Below, piece after piece: positions 37,062 to 46,573 of a stretch of 64,000 nucleotides of DNA. Position numbers and translations under genes: made by a program. The DNA comes from an uncultured Gammaproteobacteria bacterium (lineage in GTDB: Bacteria; Pseudomonadota; Gammaproteobacteria; Arenicellales; JAANXG01): assembly GCA_947258785.1 (NCBI GenBank), contig CAMYJT010000018.1, positions 47,092 to 111,091 on the forward strand, in the 5' to 3' direction. The notes below the pieces were generated by a model. It saw only the letters and a program-made list of their open reading frames with translations, searched no databases and was not told the origin of the DNA. Each line of letters starts with the position of its first letter. The first letter of the stretch is position 1.

Positions 37062-37198
37062 TGACCCGGCGACCGCGATGACCTCCCGGTCGGCTGCCGC
37101 AGCGGATCGGCCGACCGACGCCGGTGCGGTCCATTCGATTCGGCGGCGGTAGCCGTGCAAGACCCGGATGCAACCAACCAGCGCAACCCAGGATCCAT

Positions 37199-38173
37199 GT
37201 GAAATCGTTCATTAAGATCGGCCTCAGCCTCGCCTTGCTGGCAGTCCTGATTTACCGTCTCGACTGGAGCGGCGTGCTGGTCGCGCTGGCCAAGGCCGAT
37301 TGGTGGGTGCTGGCCGCGGCTATCGGGCTGCAGCTGGCGGCGTATGCCGTCGGGGCCTGGCGGTGGTCGATATTGCTGGCGCTGCACCGGCTCGGACACC
37401 GGCTGGGCAACCTTGTGCAGATCTATCTGATCGGCGCCCTGTTCAACAACCTGCTGCCGAGCAGTGCCGGTGGCGACCTGCTGCGTGCCTATCATATTTA
37501 CCGCCAGCGCCACGGCTTGGCCGTGGCCGTATCCCCGATCATCACGGAACGTGTACTCGGGCTCGTCACGCTCATCGGAACCGCCGCAATTGCGGTGCTT
37601 TTTGTCACTGCAGACAATCCGCTAGCCGGCATTTTTTCCACGCTGTTGCCGATGTTGCTCGTCGGTGCGGTGCTTATCCTGACTTTGCTCGCCAGCGGCG
37701 GAGTGTACTGGCCACTGCATCGTTTTTTCGAACGGTGGAGGGACGTCAGGCTGGTAGCGGCCGTACTCCGCATTGCCGAGTCCAGTCACCGGTATCTCAA
37801 CCAACCCCGGGTCGTGCTGCGGGTGGTGGCGCTGAGCATTCTGATGCAGGGGATAGAAGTGGTGGTCTTCTGGTTGTTGGGCCGGGGCGTCGGGGCCGAG
37901 ACCGAATTATTGAGTTACGTGGTCGTCGTGCCGCTGATCTTTGTGGCGTCGGCGCTGCCGATCACTATCGGTGGGCTGGGGGTTCGGGAAACCGCCGCCA
38001 TCGCCCTGTTCGGACTGTATGGCATGGCGCAGGATCCCGCCGCCGCTGTGATGGTCCTGTTTCTGCTTGTGTTGATCGCCACCAGTCTGCCCGGTCTGTA
38101 CTTTTTTCTGCACATGAAAGAGCACAAGGCGTTTTTCGAGCAGGCCAGCCGCACGACCGAGCTGCCGCACTGA
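37199..38173 (+). CDS. Lysylphosphatidylglycerol-synthase-TM-like (UPF0104/YbhN) membrane protein
   Basis: 324 residues with seven to eight spans; GTG 37199 is preferred over 37124, whose extra residues are non-hydrophobic and poorly placed. The N-terminal WWVLAAAIGLQLAAYAVGAW and the phrase NNLLPSSAGGDLLRAYHIYR near residue 85 (N-x-x-L-P-G/S-x-x-G-G-D) are typical of the MprF-like flippase domain family, as is LPITIGGLGVRETAA near 260. Related proteins move or modify membrane lipids; the substrate here is unknown. Precedes an SGNH hydrolase by 13 nt. Confidence 0.8.
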   Translation: MKSFIKIGLSLALLAVLIYRLDWSGVLVALAKADWWVLAAAIGLQLAAYAVGAWRWSILLALHRLGHRLGNLVQIYLIGALFNNLLPSSAGGDLLRAYHIYRQRHGLAVAVSPIITERVLGLVTLIGTAAIAVLFVTADNPLAGIFSTLLPMLLVGAVLILTLLASGGVYWPLHRFFERWRDVRLVAAVLRIAESSHRYLNQPRVVLRVVALSILMQGIEVVVFWLLGRGVGAETELLSYVVVVPLIFVASALPITIGGLGVRETAAIALFGLYGMAQDPAAAVMVLFLLVLIATSLPGLYFFLHMKEHKAFFEQASRTTELPH

Positions 38174-38186
38174 TCGGTAGAGCCGT

Positions 38187-39287
38187 ATGCATCACCACAC
38201 CAGACCAAGGGCAAGGCTGTTTTGGTTGGCCTACCTCGCGATTTTCATCGTGGCCGGTGCGGCCATCCTGGAAGGCGGGTTGAGGTTGTTCATATACGTC
38301 CAGCACGGGGTCCCGGGTAAGACCTACGGACTGTGGCGTTATGACAGGGTGCTCGGTGCCCAGCACAAAGAGAACGCTTACAACACACGCGCACAGACCA
38401 ACAACTATGGCTTCCGCAATGTCGAGGACGTTATCGATCCCAAGCCGGCCGGAGCCCTGCGGGTCGTCGCCTACGGCGGGTCGACGACGTTCTGTTATAA
38501 CCTGTCCGACGCCGAGACCTGGCCGGCGAAACTGGAGCAGTTGCTGCGAAGCACCCGCCATCCCGCAGACCAGGTACTGAATGGTGGTGCGATTATGTGG
38601 TCGATCGGGCACGTCTTTGCGCGGGCAGAGTCGGATATCCCGGCGCTCAAACCCGATTATGTGATCATCTATTCCGGAGCGAACGAGTTCCGAAACGCCG
38701 TACAGCTCGCGTCGCAGGGCAAGGACCTGAGCGCCCTGGTGAGGCGGGGCGAGTACGGGGCGTTTGCTACCAATCTGGATCAGAACCGTTGGTTGAAACG
38801 CAACGTGGCGGTGGTGCGTCTGTTCGACTATCAGGTGCTGCCACAGCTGTATCGATGGAATCTCGTTTCGCGGCGACGGATCGACGGTCTGTCGCCGGAA
38901 CACTACGATCAGGCCGGTGATCCCTCGGTTCTGCAGAATTACCTTGAAGTCCTGCGGCGGCTCATTGCGCTCATACGCGCCCACGGCGGCGAACCGATAT
39001 TCTTCGTGCAAATCCATGACGGCCGCCATCCGGGCAACGAGGTCCGTGTCACTTTTTCCAGGGCGGGTGCTGAGCTTGCCCAAGAGCTGGGGGTAACGGT
39101 CGTCGACGGACAGCGGCTCATCGATGAACATCCCGGGCCGGCCACGGATCTATTCTACCGGTCCGGCTATCACTTCTCCGCGGTTGGCGCCGAACGCGCC
39201 GCGGAGCTTCTGTACCGAACTTTGTGCACCCTAACTAAGGGCGGGACGCCTCGGTGCAACAACCGGGCTAACGCGCTCGATCTCTGA
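38187..39287 (+). CDS. SGNH-type hydrolase, membrane-anchored
   Basis: 366 residues. One membrane helix at about residue 11-32 (LFWLAYLAIFIVAGAAILEG) serves as an uncleaved anchor. The hydrolase domain carries block I-like YGGSTTFCYN near residue 97 (Ser nucleophile in GGST instead of GDS), block III-like YSGANEFRN near 168, and the last block DLFYRSGYHFSAVGAERAA near 334 (His of the D-x-x-H arrangement). Probably an O-acyl esterase or acetyl transferase partner for surface glycans. Follows the UPF0104 gene directly. Confidence 0.75.
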   Translation: MHHHTRPRARLFWLAYLAIFIVAGAAILEGGLRLFIYVQHGVPGKTYGLWRYDRVLGAQHKENAYNTRAQTNNYGFRNVEDVIDPKPAGALRVVAYGGSTTFCYNLSDAETWPAKLEQLLRSTRHPADQVLNGGAIMWSIGHVFARAESDIPALKPDYVIIYSGANEFRNAVQLASQGKDLSALVRRGEYGAFATNLDQNRWLKRNVAVVRLFDYQVLPQLYRWNLVSRRRIDGLSPEHYDQAGDPSVLQNYLEVLRRLIALIRAHGGEPIFFVQIHDGRHPGNEVRVTFSRAGAELAQELGVTVVDGQRLIDEHPGPATDLFYRSGYHFSAVGAERAAELLYRTLCTLTKGGTPRCNNRANALDL

Positions 39288-39366
39288 CAAGGGCACTGCG
39301 GCTCATCGTCGTTAATAGGACTGAGTCGACGTCTTGGTGTAAGTTGCGGGCTGGTAGTTCAAACCC

Positions 39367-39759
39367 ATGGGAGTAGACATGACCACAGAACTGTTTGAGA
39401 CCGGCCGGAGCATACGTGTGGAGGTGCTCGGTGAAGAACGGGTGACCAAGGCGCTGGACGGAGCCGACGACTTCAACCGGGACTTTCAAAAATTCGTCAC
39501 CGAGTACTGTTGGGGGTTTTGTTGGGGGCGCAACGGATTGACCCGTCCCCAGCGCAGCCTGTTGAACCTGGGCATGCTCGCGGCGCTCAACCGGGGGCCC
39601 GAGTTCGAACTCCATGTTCGCGCGGCGCTGAACAACGGTCTCAGCGTAGAAGAGCTGCAGGACGCTCTGATTCAGATCTCCGTTTACTGCGGCATTCCCG
39701 CGGGCATGGAGGCCTTCCGGATTGCAACTAAGGTCCTCGCAGAGACCGCGGAGCAATGA
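39367..39759 (+). CDS. Carboxymuconolactone decarboxylase-family protein (PcaC-like)
   Basis: 130 residues. The core CWGFCWGRNGLTRPQRSLLN near residue 46, LGMLAALNRGPEFELHVRAA and the C-terminal QISVYCGIPAGMEAFRIATK match 4-carboxymuconolactone decarboxylase. In beta-ketoadipate metabolism PcaC decarboxylates gamma-carboxymuconolactone, but no other pca gene is near, so the function could be another of this diverse all-helical family. Start ATG 39367 with gggagtag upstream; a second ATG at 39379 is possible. Confidence 0.8.
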   Translation: MGVDMTTELFETGRSIRVEVLGEERVTKALDGADDFNRDFQKFVTEYCWGFCWGRNGLTRPQRSLLNLGMLAALNRGPEFELHVRAALNNGLSVEELQDALIQISVYCGIPAGMEAFRIATKVLAETAEQ

Positions 39760-39808
39760 CCCGGCGCGGCCGGCGACCCGGGCAGCTCGCTGTGGTTGGC
39801 TGATAGTG

Positions 39809-40933
39809 GTGTGCGACGCCCCACCCGCCCGGCCCGGCATGGCGCTGACCGAGATTGACACCCCGGCGCTGCTCATTGACCTGGACGCCTACGAGCGGAA
39901 TATCATCAGGATGCAGTCCTTTGCTGACCGTGCCGGTCTGGCGCTGCGCCCCCACGCTAAGACCCACAAATGCGCGGTGATCGCACGTCAGCAGATGGCG
40001 ATGGGGGCGGTGGGTGTGTGCTGTCAAAAGGTCTCGGAGGCCGAAGCCCTGGCGTTCGCGGGGGTGTCCGACATCTTTGTGAGTAATGAGATCGTGGGTG
40101 CCGCAAAGCTGGCCAGATTGGCGGCCCTCGCCCGCCTGGTCCGGATCCGGGTGTGTGTGGACGACGCGGCCAATGTCGACGACTTGGCGCGGGCTGCGCA
40201 GCGGCAGGGGGTCGAGATCGATGTGTTGGTGGAAATGGACGTCGGTGCCGGTCGCTGTGGGGTGTTGACGGTCGACGAGGTCGAGTCCCTCGCGCGGCGC
40301 ATCGAGACGCGTCCCGCGCTGCGGTTCAAGGGCATCCAGGCGTACCACGGGGCCGCGCAACATGTTCGCGACTACCACCAGCGGAGTAACGCCGTCGATA
40401 ATGCGGCGGCGAGGGCGTCGTCCGCCAAGGACCATTTGCACCGGCAGGGTATCGAGTGTGACGTCATCACCGGCGCCGGCACCGGCACCTATCCGTTCGA
40501 GGCGCAAAGCGGTGTGTTCACCGAGTTGCAATGCGGTTCGTACGTCTTCATGGACGCCGATTATGGACGCAACCTGAACCGCTCGGGTGAGCCGTTTAGC
40601 GACTACGCAAACAGCTTGTTCGTGCTGACCACCGTCATGAGCAAGAACCGGCCCGGCCTGGCCGTGGTCGATGCCGGTTTGAAGGCGGTGAGCGTGGACT
40701 CGGGTCTGCCGTTGGTGCACGGGCATCACCAGATCCAGTACGTCGCGGCGTCGGATGAGCATGGCCAGCTCGACACCTCGGGGGCCGAGGACGCCGTCGA
40801 CATCGGCAGCAGTCTCACGCTCATTCCGGGTCACTGCGACCCGACGGTGAACCTCTACGACTGGTTTGTCGCTTATCGAGGCCTACGCGTGGTGGAGTTG
40901 TGGCCGATCGTCGCGCGGGGCGCCGTTCGCTAG
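39809..40933 (+). CDS. PLP-dependent D-threonine/D-3-hydroxyaspartate aldolase (DTA/BhcC-like)
   Basis: Cleaves or forms beta-hydroxy-D-amino acids; BhcC relatives join glyoxylate and glycine into 3-hydroxyaspartate. About 374 residues from GTG 39809; ATG 39839 is an alternative that loses the PGM motif of the family. Alanine-racemase-type barrel: RPHAKTHKCAVIARQQM with the PLP lysine near residue 53, GVCCQKVSEAEALA near 74, MDVGAGRCGV near 150, GIQAYHGAAQHV, and the metal-binding end LIPGHCDPTVNLYDWFVAYR. By memory the overall match to BhcC is closer than to a plain D-threonine aldolase. Its UAG stop lies in the left end of a MITE. Confidence 0.85.
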   Translation: MCDAPPARPGMALTEIDTPALLIDLDAYERNIIRMQSFADRAGLALRPHAKTHKCAVIARQQMAMGAVGVCCQKVSEAEALAFAGVSDIFVSNEIVGAAKLARLAALARLVRIRVCVDDAANVDDLARAAQRQGVEIDVLVEMDVGAGRCGVLTVDEVESLARRIETRPALRFKGIQAYHGAAQHVRDYHQRSNAVDNAAARASSAKDHLHRQGIECDVITGAGTGTYPFEAQSGVFTELQCGSYVFMDADYGRNLNRSGEPFSDYANSLFVLTTVMSKNRPGLAVVDAGLKAVSVDSGLPLVHGHHQIQYVAASDEHGQLDTSGAEDAVDIGSSLTLIPGHCDPTVNLYDWFVAYRGLRVVELWPIVARGAVR

Positions 40934-41145
40934 CCTGCATATTGCACCAAGGCGGCGAAATAATGGTGTATCAACTTGATTGTATTCAATGATTCGGTCT
41001 TAGTTGATTAGTACGGTTTGTGCTTCTGCAATCGCCTATCCCGGCCCTGGCTCGATGCTTGCTATGGGTTTCGTTCCAGCGCGGCGTACAGACGCCCGAT
41101 CTCTTCGCCAGCTTCCGGGATCCTTGGTGCAATATGCAGGCTAGC
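40929..41145. mobile_element. 217-bp MITE with 24-bp perfect terminal inverted repeats
   Basis: Left end 40929-40952 and right end 41122-41145 are exact reverse complements over 24 bp. The core repeat reads CTAGCCTGCATATTGCACC on the left. Because CTAG is itself a palindrome, the outer CTAG on each side can be read as a 4-bp target duplication with a roughly 19-bp terminal repeat inside. No transposase is encoded, so it is non-autonomous. The left TAG is the stop codon of the aldolase gene. A solo end at 55118-55136 and a worn copy near 29.7 kb show spread. The rest of the 40934-41248 gap has no gene. Confidence 0.82.
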
Positions 41146-41248
41146 CGAAAAACACCGGGTCAGAGTTGTTCAATCCGCCCCCGCTATTCGATCCCCGTTA
41201 TCTGTGTGGATCCACGCATTCCGGAACCCCTGGCCCCGGCGTTGACCG

Positions 41249-42133
41249 TCAACCGACGGTGTGTTCGGCCATGATTTCCAGGACCTTGACCAGCACCGAG
41301 TGATCCAGGTTTGACCACCCATGCCCGACACAGGCGTTGAACAGCTCTTGTGTGGCGGCCGTGTTCGGCAGACTGACGCCCAGCGCGCGGGCGCCGGTCA
41401 GCGCCACGTTGAGATCCTTCTGGTGCAGGTCGATACGGAATCCGGGATCGAACGCACGCTTGATCATGCGCTCACCGTGGACCTCGAGGATCCTGGACCC
41501 CGCGAAACCGCCCATTAACGCCTCACGAACCCTGCTTGGGTCCACACCGGCCTTGGCGGCGAAGACCAAGGCCTCGGCGACCGCCTCGAGGGTCAACGCG
41601 ACAATGATTTGATTGGCGACCTTTGCGGTCTGCCCCGCGGCGTTCTCGCCCACCAGGGTGATGTTCTTACCCATCAGTTCCAATAAGGGTTTGACCCGCT
41701 CGTACGCCGCTTGCGGGCCGCCGACCATGATGGTCAGTGTAGCGGCCTTGGCGCCGACTTCACCGCCGGAGACCGGGGCGTCCAGATAGTCACAGTTGTA
41801 TTCATTGATCCGGCTGGCGAACACCTTGGTCTCGATCGGCGAGATCGAACTCATGTCGATCACCGTCTTGCCGGTGCTCAAACCGGCGGCAACTCCTTCG
41901 GTGTCGAACAGAACCCGTTCCACATCCGGCGAGTCCGGCACCATGATGATGATCACCTCCGCCTGTTCGGCGACTTCGCGGCCGCTTCGACACGCCGTCG
42001 TTCCGCCTTCGAGGAGTGCCTGTGGCAGCGGTGACTTGTGCTTGACCGTGAACAGTTGATGGCCTCCCGCTTGCAGATGACCCGCCATGGGGGCACCCAT
42101 GATCCCCAGTCCGATGAAACCGATTTTGCTCAT
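41249..42133 (-). CDS. Beta-hydroxyacid dehydrogenase, GlxR/GarR-like (2)
   Basis: 294 residues from ATG 42133 ([20 protein letters not shown]), the form most like tartronate-semialdehyde reductase GarR/GlxR, which turns tartronate semialdehyde to glycerate. Motifs: [20 protein letters not shown] near residue 121, Lys in [14 protein letters not shown] near 170, [11 protein letters not shown] near 240. It is a paralog of the 35-kb gene with clearly different sequence. Position beside the DTA/BhcC-like aldolase and, 13 kb on, glcDEF fits glyoxylate salvage. Glyoxylate carboligase, which normally makes its substrate, is not in this window. Confidence 0.85.
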   Translation of the reverse strand: MSKIGFIGLGIMGAPMAGHLQAGGHQLFTVKHKSPLPQALLEGGTTACRSGREVAEQAEVIIIMVPDSPDVERVLFDTEGVAAGLSTGKTVIDMSSISPIETKVFASRINEYNCDYLDAPVSGGEVGAKAATLTIMVGGPQAAYERVKPLLELMGKNITLVGENAAGQTAKVANQIIVALTLEAVAEALVFAAKAGVDPSRVREALMGGFAGSRILEVHGERMIKRAFDPGFRIDLHQKDLNVALTGARALGVSLPNTAATQELFNACVGHGWSNLDHSVLVKVLEIMAEHTVG

Positions 42134-42364
42134 TCGTACTCTCCAAATTACCGTTGTGAACGACACGGGGCGAGCGGCTCGCCTGTAGACCGAACGCGTT
42201 ACCGACGGCGCAGTGCCCGTCGGGCGTACGGACGCGCGATTATAATCACCGCCGCCGGCCTCCCCCAATACCGGTCTCCACAACCGCCGGCATCGCCGGC
42301 CGCCATTTTCACTTTTCCGCGGTCTTTATGTATCTTTGCGTCTCCACTGATTCCGGGACTCGCC

Positions 42365-43531
42365 ATGTCTATGTTCAACTGGGAAGACCCGCTGCTGCTG
42401 GACGAGCAGCTCACCGACGAAGAGCGTCTGGTGCGCGACAGCGCGCAGCAGTATTGCAGTGAGCGGCTCATGCCGCGGATTATCGATGCCAATCGCAATG
42501 AACGCTTCGATCCGGAGATTCTGCGCGAAATGGGGGAGCTGGGAATGCTCGGTGTCACCTTCGACGATTATGGCTGCGCGGGACTGGGCTACGTCAGTTA
42601 TGGTTTGATCGCCCGCGAGGTCGAACGCGTCGACAGCGGTTACCGGTCGGCCATGAGCGTGCAGTCGAGCCTCGTGATGTACCCGATATTCGCCTACGGG
42701 ACGGACGCGCTCAAGGAGTATTATTTACCACGCTTGGCCGCCGGTGAATGGATCGGCTGTTTCGGGCTCACCGAGCCGGATCATGGATCCGACCCGGCGG
42801 GCATGCGGGCGCGGGCCCGGCGCGTCCCGGACGGCTACCTGCTGAACGGCACGAAGACCTGGATCACCAACTCGCCCATTGCCGATGTGTTCATCGTGTG
42901 GGCGAAAGACGCGGACGATGTGATCCGGGGATTTGTGCTGGATCGCGAACTGGCGGGACTTACGACACCCAAGATCGAGGGCAAGTTTTCGCTGCGCGCC
43001 TCGACGACGGGGGAGATCGTCATGCAGGACGTCCTAGTCCCCGAGGACCATTTGCTGCCCGGCGCTGCGGGCCTCAAGGGTCCGTTCGGCTGCCTCAATC
43101 GGGCTCGCTACGGCATCGCCTGGGGCAGCATGGGGGCCGCGGAGTTCTGCTGGCGCGCGGCCCGCGACTATACGCTGGAGCGCAGGCAGTTCGGGCGGCC
43201 GCTGGCCGCGAATCAGCTGATTCAAAAAAAGCTCGCGGACATGCAAACGGAGATCACGCTCGGCCTCAACGCCTGTCTGCGCCTGGGCCGGTTGTTCGAC
43301 GCAGGCCGGGCCGCGCCGGAGATGATCTCCCTGTTGAAACGCAACAACTGCGGCAAGGCGCTGGAGATTGCCAGGCTGGCGCGGGACATGCACGGCGGCA
43401 ACGGCATCGCGGACGAGTATCACGTGATCCGCCACCTCATGAATCTGGAGGCCGTCAACACCTACGAAGGCACGCACGACATCCACGCGCTGATCCTGGG
43501 CCGGGCACAGACCGGCATCGTCGCCTTCTAA
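42365..43531 (+). CDS. gcdH: Glutaryl-CoA dehydrogenase
   Basis: Flavin acyl-CoA dehydrogenase that oxidatively decarboxylates glutaryl-CoA to crotonyl-CoA in lysine and aromatic breakdown. 388 residues from ATG 42365 ([20 protein letters not shown]). Motifs: [15 protein letters not shown] near residue 133, [20 protein letters not shown] near 162, and the C-terminal [22 protein letters not shown] with the catalytic Glu in TYEGTHDIH. The [15 protein letters not shown] ending is typical of GcdH rather than of straight-chain ACADs. A CaiB-type CoA-transferase 3 kb downstream would supply glutaryl-CoA. Confidence 0.92.
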   Translation: MSMFNWEDPLLLDEQLTDEERLVRDSAQQYCSERLMPRIIDANRNERFDPEILREMGELGMLGVTFDDYGCAGLGYVSYGLIAREVERVDSGYRSAMSVQSSLVMYPIFAYGTDALKEYYLPRLAAGEWIGCFGLTEPDHGSDPAGMRARARRVPDGYLLNGTKTWITNSPIADVFIVWAKDADDVIRGFVLDRELAGLTTPKIEGKFSLRASTTGEIVMQDVLVPEDHLLPGAAGLKGPFGCLNRARYGIAWGSMGAAEFCWRAARDYTLERRQFGRPLAANQLIQKKLADMQTEITLGLNACLRLGRLFDAGRAAPEMISLLKRNNCGKALEIARLARDMHGGNGIADEYHVIRHLMNLEAVNTYEGTHDIHALILGRAQTGIVAF

Positions 43532-43689
43532 TCTCTTCAACGATCGATGGCACACGCAAACGCTCGCCGCGGCTCGCGACGCTCACCGGGATCCGCAGGG
43601 TGCCCGGATATCGGCAACGCGGTACAAGCGTTCGCCCGAAAGCCGCATGGCGTTCGGCGCTGCGGTGGCCCAGCACCGGTATTGCGATC

Positions 43690-45651
43690 GTGATCTACCG
43701 AACCTTGCCGGAGGCGCTGGACGCACTGAGCACCTCGGATCGCCGCATTACTTACCTCGGCTCCGGTGACCACCGACGCGCCGTACGCTTTGCAGATCTG
43801 CGCCGGCGGGCGCTGGGGATACTCGGTGTCCTGCAGGACCGCGGACTGAAGCCGGGCGATCAAATCATCGTTCTGTTGAACGACAACGAGCAGTTCATCG
43901 ATGTGTTCTGGGCGTGCCTGTACGGCGGCGTCGTTCCGGTACCGATTGCCGTCGGCGTGTCGGATGAACAACGATTCAAGGTGTTCCGGATCTATCAGCA
44001 ACTCACCGATGCGTATCTGTACACCGAGCGCCCGATCTGGCGCCGGCTGCGGCCGTTTGCCGACAGCCGCGGGATCGCCGAGGCTTACGCCACCATCCGC
44101 GGGCGATGCGTGTTCACGGACGACATCCACGACGTGTCGCACAGCGGTGGGATTGCCCCGCTATCGGGCGCAGACATCGCGTTTGTCCAGTATTCGTCCG
44201 GCTCGACCAGCACGCCCAAGGGCGTCGTACTGACCCATGCCAATCTGCTCGCCAATATCCGCGACATCATGGCGGCGGCGCGGTTCACTCCGGACGACGT
44301 CAGCCTGAGCTGGATGCCGCTCACCCATGATATGGGTTTGATCGGTTTTCATTTGAACATGCTGATCAGCAACATGAACCACTATCTGATGAACACCGAG
44401 GTGTTCATCCGCCGGCCGCTGCAGTGGCTGCAGGCGGCCAGCCGCCATCGGGCGAACATTCTCTGCTCGCCCAATTTTGGATATCACCACCTTCTCAAGG
44501 CCCTGGAGAGGCGCAAACCCGATACGACGGCGATCGATCTGTCAGCAGTGCGATTGATCTTCAACGGCGCGGAGCCCATCTCGGCGCCGTTGTGCGAGGC
44601 GTTCCTCACTGCGCTGGCGCCCTACGGGCTGGACCCCGCGGCGATGTTTCCGGTTTACGGGCTGGCGGAGGCAAGCCTGGCGGTGGCGTTTCCCGCCACC
44701 GGTCAGGTGTTCGTTCACCGTGAGATAGACCGGGGCGCCGTCGGGCTCGGTGACCGGGCGCGGGCGCCGACGGCGGGCCATGCGGGCATGCGGTGCGTTG
44801 CGGTCGGGCGGCCGATCGGCGCGTGTGAGCTTGAGGTGGCCGATCAAACCGGCAAACCGCTGGCCGAGGGCACCGTCGGCCGCATACTGATCCGCGGTCC
44901 CAACGTGACCCAGGGGTACTATCGGGACCCGGCGGCGACGCGGTCGGCCATAGACGCGCGCGGTTGGTTGGACACCGGCGATTTAGGGTTCCTCGATGCG
45001 GGGCAGCTGTTCATCACCGGCCGCGTCAAGGACGTCATTTTCGTCAACGGACAAAACTACTACGCCCACGACCTGGAGGCCGTGGCATTGGAAAGCGAAC
45101 GCATCGAGCCGGGCAAAGTCGTGGTCGGCTCGCACCGCGCCGAGTCCGAGAGCACCGACCGGGTGTTGGTGTTTGTGCAGCATCGGGGCGACGTATCCGG
45201 CTTCGCACCGACGGCCCGGGATGTTGCCCGGTTGATCAATCAGCACACCGGTGCGGAGGTTTCCGCCGTGGTGCCGGTACCGCGCGTCCCGAAAACCACC
45301 AGCGGCAAGGTGCAGCGGTTCGCGTTGGTCCAGGCCTACGTCGATGGAGAGTTCGACTCGACGATGGCCCAGCTGGCGGCGTGTACCGACCGGCGGCCGG
45401 AGGCGTCCCAGCCCCCGGCGTCGGCCATCGAAGCCACGTTGCAGGGCATCTGCGACCAGGTTCTGGGCGACTTGAGATTGCGACGCGACGACAACTTCTT
45501 CGAGACCGGAGCCAGCTCGTTGAAGCTCATCGAGATCCATGAACAGATCGAGCGGCGTTACCCCGGCCGCGTCGAGTTGACCGACCTGTTCGACCACCCC
45601 ACCTTGCGCGAGCTGGCGGCGTATATGGAAGGGCGTGGATCAACCGTATAG
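43690..45651 (+). CDS. Fatty acyl-AMP ligase (FAAL) with C-terminal carrier domain
   Basis: 653 residues from GTG 43690. Adenylation domain of the FAAL type: YSSGSTSTPKGVVLTH near residue 168 (phosphate-binding loop), VYGLAEASLAVAFPA near 322, DTGDLGFLDAGQLFITGRVK near 425 with NGQNYYAHDLE, and the PKTTSGKVQR lysine region near 537. A carrier domain covers the last 80 residues, with the phosphopantetheine serine in ETGASSLKLIEIHE. FAALs load fatty acyl-AMP onto a carrier for polyketide/peptide synthases or lipids, but no such synthase lies here. The 967-residue upstream extension is a shadow through gcdH. The end overlaps the next gene convergently by 12 nt. Confidence 0.88.
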   Translation: MIYRTLPEALDALSTSDRRITYLGSGDHRRAVRFADLRRRALGILGVLQDRGLKPGDQIIVLLNDNEQFIDVFWACLYGGVVPVPIAVGVSDEQRFKVFRIYQQLTDAYLYTERPIWRRLRPFADSRGIAEAYATIRGRCVFTDDIHDVSHSGGIAPLSGADIAFVQYSSGSTSTPKGVVLTHANLLANIRDIMAAARFTPDDVSLSWMPLTHDMGLIGFHLNMLISNMNHYLMNTEVFIRRPLQWLQAASRHRANILCSPNFGYHHLLKALERRKPDTTAIDLSAVRLIFNGAEPISAPLCEAFLTALAPYGLDPAAMFPVYGLAEASLAVAFPATGQVFVHREIDRGAVGLGDRARAPTAGHAGMRCVAVGRPIGACELEVADQTGKPLAEGTVGRILIRGPNVTQGYYRDPAATRSAIDARGWLDTGDLGFLDAGQLFITGRVKDVIFVNGQNYYAHDLEAVALESERIEPGKVVVGSHRAESESTDRVLVFVQHRGDVSGFAPTARDVARLINQHTGAEVSAVVPVPRVPKTTSGKVQRFALVQAYVDGEFDSTMAQLAACTDRRPEASQPPASAIEATLQGICDQVLGDLRLRRDDNFFETGASSLKLIEIHEQIERRYPGRVELTDLFDHPTLRELAAYMEGRGSTV

Positions 45652-46494
45652 CGAACGTTTCCGTTTCCAGCGGTTGTGAAACCAGAACCAGTCGCTTGGG
45701 TGGGCGCGGATCTGCGTCTCCACCGCACGAATGTAGCGGTCCAGCAGGGCGTGACCGGACTCGCGGTAGGGGGGTTCGCCGAGCAGCTGTACGCGGGCCT
45801 GATAGCGGCCCCGTTCTATGCGCTGCATACCGATAAAGACCACCGGAAAGTTGGCAAACCTGGCGAGCGTCTCCGGTGCGTAATAAAAACCGGTGTCCTG
45901 GTTGAGGAACTCGGTCCAATAAGTTTCATCGTGCCAGTTCGGCGCCTGATCCGCTGCGATGGCGACGAGGCGCGGAACGGCCCGCCGCCGCATGACCTCC
46001 TTGACCACATTGCGATCGTCGATGAGCGTTCCGCCGAAGCGCACGTATATGGATGACATCAAGGCCTCCAGGCGCGGATCGCTCAGTGGCCGGTAGATCG
46101 CCTCCACCGGATGCTCAAACTGCAGGCACAAGGTCAGCAACAACCACTCGATGTTGCATTGGTGAGCCATGGTGACCAGGACCGCCTCGCCGCGCCCCAG
46201 GCAGCGGTCGATCAAATCGGTTCCTTCGATGCGCACGCGCTGGGTCAGATCGGCGGGTTTCATGGTTAGGGACTTGAGCATTTCCACCGCGACGTCGGCG
46301 TAGTTTCGGTAGGTCTGCCGGATCAGAGAGTCGGCGGCGGCCTCGTGCTCGGGGAAAGCGCGGCGCAGGTTATCGACGACGATGGTCCGTCTGGACGGGG
46401 CAAACCGGTATACCCCGGCACGGAGCAGCGGCGCGAGGCCGTATAATACCGGCAGCGGAAGCCGCGACAGCAACTTGAGACCAGACACGAGCAT
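45640..46494 (-). CDS. LpxL/HtrB-type lysophospholipid/lipid A acyltransferase
   Basis: 284 residues from ATG 46494 (MLVSGLKLLSRLPLPVLYGL, N-terminal anchor helix). The family motif H-x(4)-D/E appears as MAHQCNIEWLLLTL near residue 110, followed by IYRPLSDPRLEALM and ADQAPNWHDETYW near 185 and the end HPSDWFWFHNRWKRK. These are the usual LpxL/M blocks. In lipid A synthesis they add laurate or myristate, but the FAAL-carrier gene converging on it suggests a special acyl donor. Which lipid it acylates is unknown. Confidence 0.85.
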   Translation of the reverse strand: MLVSGLKLLSRLPLPVLYGLAPLLRAGVYRFAPSRRTIVVDNLRRAFPEHEAAADSLIRQTYRNYADVAVEMLKSLTMKPADLTQRVRIEGTDLIDRCLGRGEAVLVTMAHQCNIEWLLLTLCLQFEHPVEAIYRPLSDPRLEALMSSIYVRFGGTLIDDRNVVKEVMRRRAVPRLVAIAADQAPNWHDETYWTEFLNQDTGFYYAPETLARFANFPVVFIGMQRIERGRYQARVQLLGEPPYRESGHALLDRYIRAVETQIRAHPSDWFWFHNRWKRKRSLYG

Positions 46495-46573
46495 GGCCTT
46501 AGCATAAACGATCCACCGCCTGCAGGCGGTGCCGATTACGCCCCTTGATCGATCCGTCCGCACAACCCTCACC

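Noticed and set aside
41145..41180. A third REP-like palindrome near GGGTCAGAG at 41.16 kb
   Set aside because: No matching complementary arm follows, so no hairpin forms.
42748..45651. A 967-residue open reading frame spanning gcdH and the FAAL
   Set aside because: Its first 314 codons lie out of frame inside gcdH, are Arg/Gly-rich shadow coding and have no homology. The real gene starts near GTG 43690.
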